A DNA stretch of 64,000 nt from Leptobrachium leishanense (GCA_009667805.1 CM019067.1:68714997-68778996), one strand, 5' to 3'. Positions 45,343 to 56,526 are shown, counted from the stretch's first letter. Translations and numbers: made by a program. Notes: generated from the sequence alone by a model not told the origin.

Positions 45343-46242
45343 CAGGGTTATCCAAAGAGATTCGAATTGCTTGAGAAAGGTAACCGAACGCTGAAAATCA
45401 GCGTTCGGTTACCTTTCCTGGCCATTCGGCTATCCAGAGAGCAGGCAATTCGCCAAATCCTGTCGAATTGCCTGCACATACGGTGCCTGTTCGGTCCCTG
45501 TTCGAGGGCAGTGAAATCCCCATAGAGAAGCAATGCTTCGGCTATTCAGAGAACACAAACCAGCAGTGAAAGGTTCCCCTAATGCCCTGCCATTCGGTGG
45601 TTTAATTCGGCAGGTTAATTCAGGAGAATCCCATAGACTTCAATGTTAAAATATTCCTGTTTTAATTCAATATCTAATAAACCGTTCATTCTAAAATTCT
45701 GCAGCAAAAAGTCTCTTTATTTATAGATTTTTTAGGATACTTTAAGCATTTTCTGATTTTTTTTTATTTATTATTAAAAGTCCGATTTTTTTTTTTATTT
45801 TTTTTTCAGTTTACTTATTTTTTTGTATCAGCCCTCTTTATTATCATTCCCTGGACCTCCTGTGAAAATTTCAGACATTTTCGCTCAGTAGTTTCTTTGC
45901 AAACAGCGTTTCATTTTCCCAGATTCATACAAATGGTTTTTCTAATTTATTCACTGCCTCCTCTATGTCACAGCTGCTTCGGCTCTGTGTGATTCGGCTC
46001 CTGTTCGGCTCCTGTTCGTCTTTTTCAAAGGTTAATCCAGATGTTTTTGCTTGTTTTCAGCGTGCATTCGGTTAGTTTTCGGTGGGTTTACGGCAGCTTT
46101 TCCCTGCAATTCGGGGACCCTGTGGTGTTTGCTGAATACACCGCAGGGTCACCGAAATGGGATCGGCAAAAGGAACCGAATTGAAGAGAACGAAAAGTCA
46201 CCGAACGTGCGGTGACTTTTCGAATCTCTTTGGATAACCCTG
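45343..46242. mobile_element. CAGGGTTATTCAAAGAG-family element, 900 bp, with 3-bp duplication
   Basis: CAGGGTTATCCAAAGAGATT on the left is mirrored by AATCTCTTTGGATAACCCTG on the right. Note the compensatory C/G in both arms. TGT flanks both sides. It is the longest and best-preserved member; the internal TACCTTTC and AAAGGTAACCGAACGCTGAA stretch forms a second hairpin near the left end. It is non-coding. Confidence 0.83.
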
Positions 46243-46681
46243 TGTGGTTCTATCAATTTGTTCACACCGGTTTTGTAAGCTGTCAATACGCTGTTAATGT
46301 CTCGAATGGTTTTGCTTTTTGCATTCCACCGAGACAACCCTAATTATAGTTAAAAAAGGCCTAATCTCTATTAAATTCCTATTTCACCTTAAACGTGCTG
46401 TTGTCCGTACTCCTCTTCTTCTTCAAACTGGTCCTCAGGATACTGTTCTTTACTCATTTTCTTCATATTTTTCCAATACTCCTTTAATGTCCTTTTTTCC
46501 GACACCCCCTCCTCCCTGGAACAGACTTTGATTTGAGCATCCCAAGACAGAGTTGTGGTCCTATTTTGATTGACACTTTATACTGGTATTCTTGGCAAAT
46601 ATATTTGTTCTTTTGATTGTCTGTGCCAAATGTATGCAGTCAACACCAAGAAATACCTCTTTTCTCACATCTGAAACACCA

Positions 46682-46945
46682 TGGGCCCTATTCCCTACTG
46701 TGCGGTAAACTGAGGATGTTAACAGGGATAATCTGCGCCTGCAGGTCTCCCCGTAGCATCCCCATTTTAGCGTGAGATTCCGGGGCAGGCGCTACCTCGA
46801 CATCGGAACGCAGTGCTAACCGCTGAGATACTCGCAGCAGCGCTACCGGAAGTATCACCTCCTGGAGTCCACATTTGCACTTCAGGGCCATGAGCCCTGC
46901 GCAATCTTGCTCACACAAGATCACGACGTGATCATGGAGGGAGAC
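46682..46945. repeat. GGAGCGCA/TTAGCGCTAAC family repeat, copy 4 (fragment)
   Basis: It starts GGGCCCTATTCCCTACTGTG and contains CATCCCCATTTTAGCG, GGAACGCAGTGCTAACCG and CTGGAGTCC, as in copies at 9240 and 51040 in inverse order. Confidence 0.5.
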
Positions 46946-46959
46946 TGGGAATTATTTCT

Positions 46960-47103
46960 TCTAGATTTTACAGATTACCTTGTGGAAATGCAGACTTAAT
47001 CCTGCAATCACTGAGCAGCAAATCATATCACCTGTGCTGTGCTTCACATATCTGTCAAACCTGGCCTGTCAGCGGGTCCTGAGGACAGGTTTGGGAAACA
47101 CTG
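46960..47103. mobile_element. hAT-like hairpin MITE, 5'-truncated copy
   Basis: From TTACCTTGTGGAAATGCAGA to GAGGACAGGTTTGGGAAACA and CTG it is nearly identical to 20272-20405, but the left end is missing. Confidence 0.75.
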
Positions 47104-48479
47104 ATATAGACAGATACCATATCTAGTGATCCGTCCTTCCCTCCGAAACGTTCTCCATCCTATACATTGCCATTGTGAGTGATTTTGAGCACCTCTTGTT
47201 TGCTTCGTCTTCCATTTTACAGTTTTACTTCCACAATATATAATGTAGAGCTCTATAGAATTTGTTTCCGTTATACAAATGAGGATGGTGATAATGATAC
47301 TTTGTTCTTCAATGAACACTCAGCTGAGATACATTGTGTATAGCCATGCTGTTCCATCCACTTAGCTCAAGTGTTGGCCATACCACTTTAATTCATCAGT
47401 GGTACTGAGAGCTTTCATATGATTCAATCAGAGAGCTGGAGATGCCACTCAAGCATCTGCCTTGATTGAACATTCAGAGAATTTTGAGTGGCCTTTATAT
47501 TATCCTAGATTGATGTTTATTATATCATAATAATGAGTTTTATTAATATTCGCCTATAAGTTTTATTCTCTATAAGCTGTAGTAAATGTAGGAATAATTA
47601 ATACCTACCTACATAAGCATACTGATTGAGTACCTTGAGGCGGTTAATAGCTATATAGTCATTTAAAAGGGCACACTAAGCCCTCCCCCAACCTGTACAG
47701 TTTAGAATAGAGTTTATGGTGCCTTTTTGACTGTGGGGGTCTATGCCAAAATGTATCACGTGCCAGGAACCACCCCAATAACCATGACTAGAAGATGTTT
47801 TGGTGATTGATGTGTCACTTTTAACACTCACAGCTGAACTACAATGTGACCAGGGCTAAAGGATTGCCTTTAGAAAGAAAACCCGTGAGGTAAAACAAGC
47901 TCTTAATTTACTTGATGGTTAACTAGAATAGGAAAAACAATTATAAATAAGGGTATATAGCCAGATCTTGATAAAGAAGGTTATCTGCTAGCTCAAATAC
48001 ATAATTCACTTCATGAGGTAGACAGTATTTCATTCCATGCAGCACATGGAGAATTATATATTATTATTTTTTTAATGCTGTTAAGGACATCCATGTCAGT
48101 CGGACATTGCATAGATTGTTGAAGTGAGTGCATTAAAGTAAAAAAAAAAAAAAAAAAAAGGCTTATTAAAACACTAATAATAATTACTAAAGGAAAGGCT
48201 GCTTTTAGAAAATCCTGATCTGTGAAAAAGCTGTGGAATTGCAGGAAATAACAGTTTATAGACTGTAAATCATTCGGTTAATATAGAGCAGTAATGGAAC
48301 AAGTGCATCTTCAGTAACAATAGCACCGAGGAACTAAATACCGTAATAAAAGGTATAAACAAAAAGAGCGTAAATAAAAACTTGTGGCACTGTCGTCAAG
48401 CTTGTCTATGTGAAATTATAGTTTAAAGTAAGTCCCCAGCAAGGAAATGTAAAATATGTTATGGTACGTTTAGCTGGTA
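47104..48479. other. Gene-free DNA, no element recognised
   Basis: The DNA is AT-rich with a poly-A run at 48141-48158. TTTAAAAGGGCACACTAAGC near 47662 resembles a T2-type end, but no partner was found. Confidence 0.4.
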
Positions 48480-48899
48480 CAGGTTTAGCACCCCTTATCT
48501 GGAATGAATGCGACCCCCTGTCATTCCAGATTCTACCAGATTTCGAAATCATGAGAAATTGAAGTTGGAGGGGAGGAGAAACGTGGCAGGAGAGCCTCTA
48601 TACACATGCGTCTGCATCCAACAGTGTATATGGATGGTGGGAGACGCTGAGGATCCTTTTCGAGGGACATGTTGTACAGAGTCAGCATGTCTCTATGAAA
48701 CATATCACACGCTGGAGCTGCACAGAGTCTCCCAGCGTGTTTCTTGCAGTGTTGCATCCATTGTAGGAGTGCCGGCGTGCATCAGGGCTGGTCGAGAGCC
48801 TCAGGGAGATAAGTAAAAGAGAAATTCAGAAGACCCAAAAAATAACAGATTTCAGAGTTTTACAGATTTCAGGATTCTAGATAAGAGGTGGCCAACCTG
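48480..48899. mobile_element. Tc1/pogo-type MITE with TA duplication, 420 bp
   Basis: TA flanks both ends. The left CAGGTTTAGCACCCCTTATC and the right end ATAAGAGGTGGCCAACCTG are imperfect inverses. A CAGGTTGAGTATCCCTCATG word at 15197 suggests a related fragment there. No transposase. Confidence 0.7.
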
Positions 48900-49179
48900 T
48901 ATTACCACGCAGACAGCCACACACACATATAGTATATACCTTTTAACATTTGTGTGAGAGTGATCATTTGTGGAGAGTTGATCTTCATCATTCTATAGAG
49001 TCTGTGGTCTGTATAAATGAAAGTGTATATGATATCTGAGGATTATCAGTGTGACACTGATATTTCTGCAACAAGTGGGACGTCTGGTACCAGTGGCATG
49101 TATGTGACATGAGCAGGTGTGATTTAAGTCTCTGTGACTTTTGTGTGAAGAGCATCTGTGAGATAAATAGGCACCTGTG

Positions 49180-50720
49180 ATGTTTATGTGATGAACGTGA
49201 GTTTCTGATGCTCATGTGAAGAATGTTTGTGATGCACATGTGAAGAATGTTTGTGATGCACATGTGAAGAATGTTTGTGATGCTCGTGAAGAACGTGAGT
49301 TTGTGATGCTCATATGATAAATGTTAGTTTGTGATGCTCATATGATAAATGTTAGTTTGTGATGCTCATGTGATGAACGTGAGTTTGTGATGCTCATGTG
49401 ATGAACGTGAATTTGTGATGCTCATGTGATGAACGTGAGTTTGTGATGCTCATGTGATGAACGTGAATTTGTGATGCTCATGTGATGAACGTGAGTTTGT
49501 GATGCTCATGTGATGAACGTGAATTTGTGATGCTCATGTGATGAACATGAGTTTGTGATGCCCATGTGATGAATATGAGTTTATGATGCTCATGTGATGA
49601 ACGTGAGTTTGTGACGCTTATATGAAGAATGTTTGTGATGCACATGTGAAGAATGTTTGTGATGCACATGTGAAGAATGTTTGTGATGCACATGTGAAGA
49701 ATGTTTGTGATGCACATGTGAAGAATGTTTGTGATGCACGTGAAGAATGTTTGTGATGCCATTGCTCATGTGAAGAATGTGAGTTTGTGATGCACATGTG
49801 AAGAATGTTTGTGATGCTCATGTGAAGAACGCGAGTTTGTGATGCTCATGTGATGAATGTGAGTTTGTGATGCTCATGTGATGAATGTGAGTTTGTGATG
49901 CTCATGTGATGAATGTGAGTTTGTGATGCTCATGTGATGAACGTGAGTTTGTGATGCTCATTTGATGAACGTGAGTTTGTGATGCTTGTGTGATGAACAT
50001 GTGTTTGTGATGCTTGTGTGATGAACATGTGTTTGTGATGCTCGTGTGATGAACGTGAGTTTGTGATGCTCATGTGATGAATGTGAGTTTGTGATGCTCA
50101 TGTGATGAACGTGAGTTTGTGAAGCTCATGTGATGAATGTGAGTTTGTGATGCTCATGTGATGAACGTGAGTTTGTGATGCTCATTTGATGAACGTGAGT
50201 TTGTGATGCTCATGTGATGAACATGTGTTTGTGATGCTTGTGTGATGAACATGTGTTTGTGATGCTCGTGTGATGAACGTGAGTTTGTGATGCTCATGTG
50301 ATGAATATGAGTTTGTGACGCCTATGTGATGAATATGAGTTTGTGACGCCTATGTGGTGAATATGAGTTTGTGATGCCTATGTGATGAATGTGAGTTTGT
50401 GATGCTCATGTGATGAATATGAGTTTGTGACGCCTATGTGATGAATATGAGTTTGTGATGCTCGTGATGAATGTGCGTTTTTGATGCCTATGTGATGAAC
50501 ATGAGTTTGTGATACCTATGTGATGAATGTGAGTTTGTGATGCCTATGTGATGAATACGAGTTTGTGATGCTCAAGTGATGAACGTGAGTTTGTGATGCT
50601 CATGTGATGAATACGAGTTTGTGATGCTCAAGTGATGAACGTGAGTTTGTGATGCTCATGTGATGAACATGAGTTTGTGATGCTTTGTGATGAATGTGCT
50701 CCGTTGATGCTCATTTGATG
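49180..50720 (+). repeat. Large 28-bp minisatellite of about 1.5 kb
   Basis: The main unit is GATGCTCATGTGATGAACGT plus GAGTTTGT, with sub-arrays of a shorter 24-bp variant (GATGCACATGTGAAGAATGT plus TTGT) at about 49215-49285 and 49632-49760. Higher-order patterns (ACGTGAATTT alternating with ACGTGAGTTT) suggest repeated block duplication. Degenerate units reach about 50930. It is non-coding. Confidence 0.95.
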
Positions 50721-51039
50721 AACGTGCTGGTGTGATGAAGCTGTACCTGTGGTGCTCATTTGATGAACATATGCCTGTGGAGCATAAGTGTGCCTGTGGT
50801 GCTCGTGTTATAAATATACACTTGTGAAACTTATGTACTAATCATGTGCCTGTGATGCTCGTGTGATGAACTTGCTCCTGTGGTGCTCATGTGATTCCTT
50901 CCATATGAAAGTGTACACATGGTTTGCATGTGATGATAGTGAATCAGTGTTGTGTTTATACTCTTAACGGATCCAGTTAGAATGAAAATGCAATGAAATA
51001 TGATGCTATGGATATTCAGAATGGGGGGGCACTATCATG

Positions 51040-51760
51040 TGCCTGTAGCTAACACGGGATCGCTAAGGAGAAATATTAGTTTTCGCTAATCTCCCTTTAG
51101 CATCCCTGATTTCACAGTGGATTATGAGGCAGACACTGAGTCCAGCAGCCTGCCCCTTAATGGCTGCTGGGCTCCTGGATGCTTGGGGGCAGCACTAAAG
51201 CGCCGTCCTGAGCAACCCCTCCATGGAGTCCATAGGACTCCATGGAGACCTCTCCTCCTGGGTTACATGACTGGCAGGAGCTTGCCTCTCGCGAGATCCT
51301 GCAGATCGGCGGAGAGAGACTGGGGACTTTTTTTGCCCAGTCTCACTCTGCTCCCGGCAGCAGAAGCAGCAGATCAGGCCGCCGTTCCTGTTGTGGGATG
51401 AGAGGAGAGTATTTTTTTGGGGGGGGGGGTTTACAGCCTAATCAGCACCAGCTCTAAGCTGTGGCAAGCTTTTTTAACGTTAACGACAGCTGTTTGTAAT
51501 TAACATTAGGACTATGTGATCCGAATGCTAATTACTGTCTGCTTACACTTTGCGCTCCTCATATCAAGTATAGGGAGCGCAAAATACAGTTTAGCTTGCG
51601 CTAAAAAGCGCTAATAAAGTTTGCTAACGTTTGTTTATTTTAAACCCGTCAGCGTTACGCCTGTATCACCTCCCAATCGCTATCACCTCAATTAACCTAG
51701 CGCTAACACTCATTTATGTGAGCGCTAGCGTTAAGGAGGTGATATAGCCTGGAGTGTTTT
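51040..51760. repeat. GGAGCGCA/TTAGCGCTAAC family repeat, copy 5
   Basis: CTAACACGGGATCGCTAAGG, CCATGGAGTCCATAGGACTC, AGAGAGACTGGGGACTTTTT, TAGGGAGCGCAAAATACAGT and GAGCGCTAGCGTTAAGGAGG blocks are shared with the other copies. It is the longest copy. Confidence 0.55.
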
Positions 51761-51968
51761 ACCCTACTGGACCTATTCCATCAGGATGTTGGAGAAGCAA
51801 AATGTATCCTTAAAATGAATATGGGTGGACACCTTGCTGTACAGTTTGTGTGCCAGTGGTCTATATGTCTGAAGTGTGGTATTAAACATATACATTTTAC
51901 AACACATGGTATGTAATGACTGGGAATATTCGAATGATATATATACTGTAGGAACTTTATTAATGGCT

Positions 51969-53018
51969 TTAAAGGGGCACGCTAAGGTTAAAACAAGAGG
52001 ACGAAACAAAGGGGTTATATACTATCCAATCTTTACACCTCCCACTTTTTTTAACCCTTGAGTGTCTAATAGTCATCCTTCATTCCAGGGCTGGGCTCCT
52101 TCTATGCTGCTTTGTCCTGGCAGCTGTTGTTACTTGCTGTGACAGTGGTGTGTTAAGGTGGGCAGAGGGCTGGACACACACACCAGCAACAAGCCAATCC
52201 AATGGCTTTCAAAGCGAGCACATTGAAAGACACTGCCTGGTCAGGAATGTACAGTTGTTTATTTCTGAACTAAAGTCCCATGTGACTTGTCACCATGACC
52301 ATTCATATTACATTAAAGGGACACTGGCACTTACATAAACTGTAGCTAGATTATTTATGCATTACAAATAAAGCTACTTTATAAAACACATGCTGGATTT
52401 TTTTTTTTCATTTGTTTTAAGTAATTGCATGTAAACAGGAAAAATAAAATTAGTTGTTTTATCTCCCTACCATTTTGTTGGTTATTTTACCTTTGGGCAA
52501 GATTTACCAAAGGTTTTTGTTTACTTCTGTGGCTTATCTAATCTACAATATTGAACAGTTTAATGGAGGGGGATGGAGGTTGGATGTTTAGATAAGGCTA
52601 CAGGGGGCTAATATGCTTCAGGCTAATCAAGATACGAGAAGGCAGCTGAATGTGATAAAACAGGGAGCTTAAAAGACTTCTAATCTACCCCCTGGTGATG
52701 TCCTTTGAATACATCCTACACAATACAATGATTTGAGTCAGTGATCGACCCATAGACTCCATTCTATGGTCTTTGCCACACAGTGAGGAGCAAGTGAGGC
52801 AAAGATACTGGAGGGGGCAGTTTACAACACAAAAAGATCACATAATGGATGCACCCAGTGACACATATAGAATAAAATATTTTCTTAACTAAAAAAGACC
52901 ATAGAAAAACAAAGCACATGTAAGATATCAGCAACATAAAATAAATACAATAAGGACATTTACATTTTTGGTGGCAGTGGCCCTTTAAATAGTCACGGTG
53001 CCTAGAGTGTCCCTTTAA
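51969..53018. mobile_element. Outer T2/Kolobok-like element carrying a nested one
   Basis: TTAA at 51969-51972 (TTAAAGGGGCACGCTAAGG) and at 53015-53018 (GTGCCTAGAGTGTCCCTTTAA) give matching TTAAAGGG.CAC ends. A second T2-like element lies inside at 52313-52988. Confidence 0.65.
52313..52988. mobile_element. Nested T2/Kolobok-like element, 676 bp
   Basis: Its ends TTAAAGGGACACTGGCACTT and TGGTGGCAGTGGCCCTTTAA share the TTAAAGGG.CA.TG.CA pattern, with TTAA at both ends. The interior matches the element at 16680-17684 in inverse order and has a single copy of the 42-bp unit that is amplified there. Confidence 0.78.
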
Positions 53019-53490
53019 ATGTACTGAATAAAAATGGAGTAAGTACTGTTACAAGCAATGTTATTCCCTGAAATCTGTACCGCCATTCCTGGTATATGAG
53101 CTACAGGCACCAGAGGCTCCACACTATGGTATAGGACCACATATGTCTTTATTTTCTTTAACAAAATTAACTTTTGCGATTCCTAATGTTTAATGCTTAT
53201 CACCGTACTTTAATGGATTTTGTTTCACGCAGAAAGCTGCTTTGTTGTTGGTTTTAAATCAGATTATGTGTTTTTCTACATTACTACTATTGAATCAGTG
53301 TTATGTCTTTAATAAACTGTTTTTGGAATTTGCGGATATGTACTGTTTTCTTATTATTACCGTTATTATCATTTATTTGACAACTTACATTAATCATGGC
53401 AGTTGCATTGGTTTTCCTTCCTTGATCCATAGCCAGAATAATGTGACACACAAGGTCAATGAGTTTTCTCAATGAGTCAATGGTGATATA

Positions 53491-54988
53491 CAGTACTGTG
53501 CAAAGGTTTTAGGCAGGTGTGAAAAAATGCTGTAAACAAAGAATGCTTTCAGAAATAAAAATAATGAATCAAAATCAAATCAATATTTGGTGTTACTACC
53601 TTTTGCCTTCAAACCAGCATCAATTCTCATAGGTACACTTGCACAAAGTCAGGGATTTTGTAGGATTATAGTCAGGTGCATGATCAACCAATTATACCAA
53701 ACAGGTGCTAATGATCATCAATGTCACACGTAGGTTGAAACCCAGTCATGAACTGAAACAGAAACAGCTGTGTAGGAGGCTTAAAACTGGGTGAGGAACA
53801 GCCAAACTCTGCTACCAAGGTGAGGTTGTGAAATACAGTTTAATGTCATGGCAAGATTGAGCACAGCAACAAGACACAAGGTAGTTATACTGCATCAACA
53901 AGGTCTCTCCCAGACAAAGATTTCAAAGCAGACTGGGGTTTCAAGATGTGCTGTTCAAGCTCTTTTGAAGAAGCACAAAGAAACGGGCAACGTTGAGGAT
54001 CGTAGACACAGTGGACGGCCAAGGAAACTTAGTGCAGCAGATGAAAGACACATCAAGCTTACTGCCCTTTGAAATTGGAAGATGTCCAGCAGTGCCATCA
54101 GCTCAGAACTGGCAGAAACCAGTGGGACTCAGGTACACCCATCTACTTTCCGCAGAAGTCTGGGCAGATGTGGTCTTCATGGAATAGTTGCAGCCAAAAA
54201 GCCATACCTTCGACATGGGAACAAGGCCAAGCGACTAAAGTATGCACGAAAACATAGGAACTGGGGTGCAGAAAAATGGCAGCAGGTGCTCTGGACTGAT
54301 GCGTCAAAATTCGAAATATTTGGCTGTAGCAGAAGGCAGTTTGTTTGTCGAAGGGCTGGAGAACAGTGCAATAATGTGTGTCTGCAGGCAACAGTGAAGC
54401 ATGGTGGAGGTTCCTTGAACGTTCGGGGCTGCATTTCTGCAAATGGAGTTGGATATTTAGTCAAGATTAATGGTGTTCTCAATGCTGAGAAATACAGGCA
54501 GATACTTATCCATCATGCAATACCATCAGGGAGGCGTATGATTGGACTCAAATTTATTCTGCAGCAGGACAACGACCCCAAACATACAGCCAAAGTCATT
54601 AAGAAATATCTTCAGCGTAAAGAAGAACAAGAAGTACTGGAAGTGATGGCATGGCCCCCACAGAGCCCTGATCTCAACATCATCAAGTGTGTCTGGGATT
54701 ACATGAAGAGACAGAAGGATGTGAGAAAGCCTACATCCACAGAAGATCTGTGGTTAGTTCTCCAAGATGTTTGGAACAACCTACCAGCCGAATTCCTTCA
54801 AAAACTGTGTGCAAGTGTACCTAGAAGAATTGCTTCTGTTTTGAAGGCAAAGGGTGGTCACACCAAATATTGATTTGATTTAGATTTCGCTTTTGTTCAT
54901 TCACTGCATTTTGTTCATTTATGAACATAAATGTTTAACACTTGTTTACAGCATTTTTTCACACCTGCCTAAAACTTTTGCACAGTAC
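53491..54988 (+). mobile_element. Tc1-like transposon of DD38E type, about 1.5 kb
   Basis: The left end CAGTACTGTGCAAAGGTTTT follows TA at 53489-53490. The right end AAAACTTTTGCACAGTACT is its inverse and is followed by ATATATAT. Pairing extends through TTAGGCAGGTGTGAAAAAAT. The transposase has one nonsense codon and a lost catalytic residue. Confidence 0.88.
53848..54873 (+). pseudogene. Tc1-like transposase with DD38E spacing, stop codon and E-to-K change
   Basis: The start is ATG 53848 (MARLSTATRHKVVILHQQGL); HTH domains and a GRPRK linker follow. A TGA at 54070-54072 interrupts an otherwise single frame that continues in phase to KGGHTKY at 54873, 341 codons in all. Catalytic blocks: [21 protein letters not shown] and SPDLNIIKCVWDYMKRQK. 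The position expected to be glutamate is lysine (AAG), 39 residues after the second aspartate, that is 38 between. DD38E is the spacing of the TRT group of Tc1 elements. Both lesions are single transitions, the stop fitting CpG decay. The protein cannot be catalytic. Confidence 0.9.
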
Positions 54989-55009
54989 TAATATATATAT
55001 ATATGTGTC

Positions 55010-55664
55010 TAATATTGCAGAAGCCACCTGCACATCATAGCAATTCAAAGAATTGCATCCCAGAGCTCCTGTGCCACATTCCCCATATGCAGCAAGGAAT
55101 TCTGGGTAGGATATGCAAATGATCTCTGTCTCACTTTGATGCATCCTGGATCTGTTATTACACAGAACCCTAAAATCAATGCTATGTCACACTGTGGCTT
55201 TGTAGCAGAGATAAGGTTTATGCAACTGGTCAAAGCCACTCCTAGGACAGCGCTGTTTCAGGTTTGTTGAACCTTCATCAGCTAGAAGGCAGGCCTGACC
55301 AGTTGCAGTGGATGCTTGGACCATAGGTAAGTAAGTGTCTATAAGGGTTGTGGTGAAGGACTAAAAGTGAAATAAAAAGCCTCCACACTATAATAAGTGT
55401 GTTTAATATTGCAGAAGCCACCTGCACATCATAGCAATTCAAAGAATTGCATCCCAGAGCTCCTGTGCCACATTCCCCATATGCAGCAAGGAATTCTGGG
55501 TAGGATATGCAAATGACCTCTGTCTCACTTTTATGCATCCTGGATCTGTTATTACACAGAACCCTAAAATCAATGCTATGCCACACTGTGGCTTTGTAGC
55601 AGAGATAAGGTTTATGCAACTGGTCAAAGCCACTCCCAGGACAGCGCTGTTTCAGGTTTGTTAA
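55010..55664 (-). mobile_element. Tandem retrozyme/Penelope-pLTR-like units with hammerhead, minus strand
   Basis: GCAGAAGCCACCTGCACATC at 55017 recurs at 55411, giving a 394-bp period. The first unit holds a complete hammerhead (55239-55288); the second is cut at about 55664 inside the ribozyme. The segments between copies (CCCAGAGCTCCTGTGCCACA, ATATGCAGCAAGGAATTCTG, GGTTTATGCAACTGGTCAAA) are almost identical. It is the inverse of the units at 30474-30958 and 37966-38235. Confidence 0.8.
55239..55288 (-). ncRNA. Hammerhead self-cleaving ribozyme, type I, minus strand
   Basis: Read on the minus strand: CTTCTAG, CTGATGA, AGGTT-CAACA-AACCT, GAAA, CAG-CG-CTG, TC, CTAGGAG. Stem I pairs over 7 positions (one wobble), stem II over 5 perfect pairs, stem III over 3 plus the A-U pair, and the triplet is GTC. 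Relative to the 30616 ribozyme, stem II has changed on both sides so that pairing is kept. Confidence 0.9.
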
Positions 55665-55739
55665 CCGTACCGGCACCTCCCAGCATGTACCGGCACCTCT
55701 CGGCATTTTTTTTTTATACAGGTTTCCTCCGGCCTGAGT

Positions 55740-56305
55740 GCGTGTGGTGGCACATGGCCGCCGCTTGTCAGGACAGGGGAGACAACAGAGACAGGGCGGC
55801 ACTCACTCCCTCCCTCCCTTTGTGACTGGTGAGGGGGGAGGGGCGCTGGGACGGCTGCCTCCTCCATCCCAGATGGACTCTGCGTCCCTGGTGGTCTGTG
55901 TGGTTGTGGGCTGTGCTGCAACTGCGTTCAGTGCTTAGCGCACAGAACGCAGAGCACGCCCACACTGAGCAGTCGCGAGTTCGGCCGGCAATCGCTGATG
56001 ACCTGGCAGTGTCACCTGACCGCAGGCGCTCACTGACTGTGTCAGAGAAGGCCGGCGGTGAGGTGATACTGCCAGGTCATCTGTCAACACCGGCGGCACT
56101 CTCGACTGCTCAGTGTGGGCGTGCTCTGCGTTCTGTGCGCTAAGCACAGCTCGCAGTTGCAGCACAGCCCACAACCACACAGACCACCAGGGACGCAGAG
56201 TCTATATGGGTTGGAGGAGTCAGCCGTCCCAGCGCCGGCACCCATCACCAGTCACACAGGGAGGGAAGGAGGGAGCGCCGCCCTGTCTCTGTTCTCTCCT
56301 CCGAC
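55740..56305. repeat. GC-rich imperfect palindrome with arms of about 250 bp
   Basis: GACAGGGCGGCACTC, CGCTGGGACGGCTG, GGACTCTGCGTCCCTGGTGG and CGCAGAGCACGCCCACACTG on the left are mirrored on the right (CAGTGTGGGCGTGCTCTGCG, CCACCAGGGACGCAGAGTC, CAGCCGTCCCAGCG). The centre is near 56030-56040. The arms give overlapping open frames on both strands without domains. It is probably a fold-back element. Confidence 0.75.
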
Positions 56306-56526
56306 CTGCCAGCCACAATACCAGTCTGCCAGCCATATTACCAGTCTGCCATGCACAATACCAGTCTGCCAGCCATATTACCAGCCTGCCATGCACAATA
56401 CCAGTCTGACAGCCATATTACCAGTCTGCAATGCACAATACCAGTCTGCCAGCCATATTACCAGTCTGCCAGACATATTACCAGTCTGCAATGCGCAATA
56501 CCAGTCTGCCAGCCATATTACCAGTC
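56305..56526 (+). repeat. 20-bp minisatellite with two alternating unit types
   Basis: The units CCAGTCTGCCAGCCATATTA and CCAGTCTGCCATGCACAATA alternate for about 11 copies. Confidence 0.92.

Noticed and set aside
49478..49821. Open frames with repeated MCITNILH peptide
   Set aside because: Artefact of the 24-28 bp minisatellite on the minus strand.
49180..50720. CRISPR array
   Set aside because: Units are directly tandem with no unique spacers, and the DNA is clearly eukaryotic.
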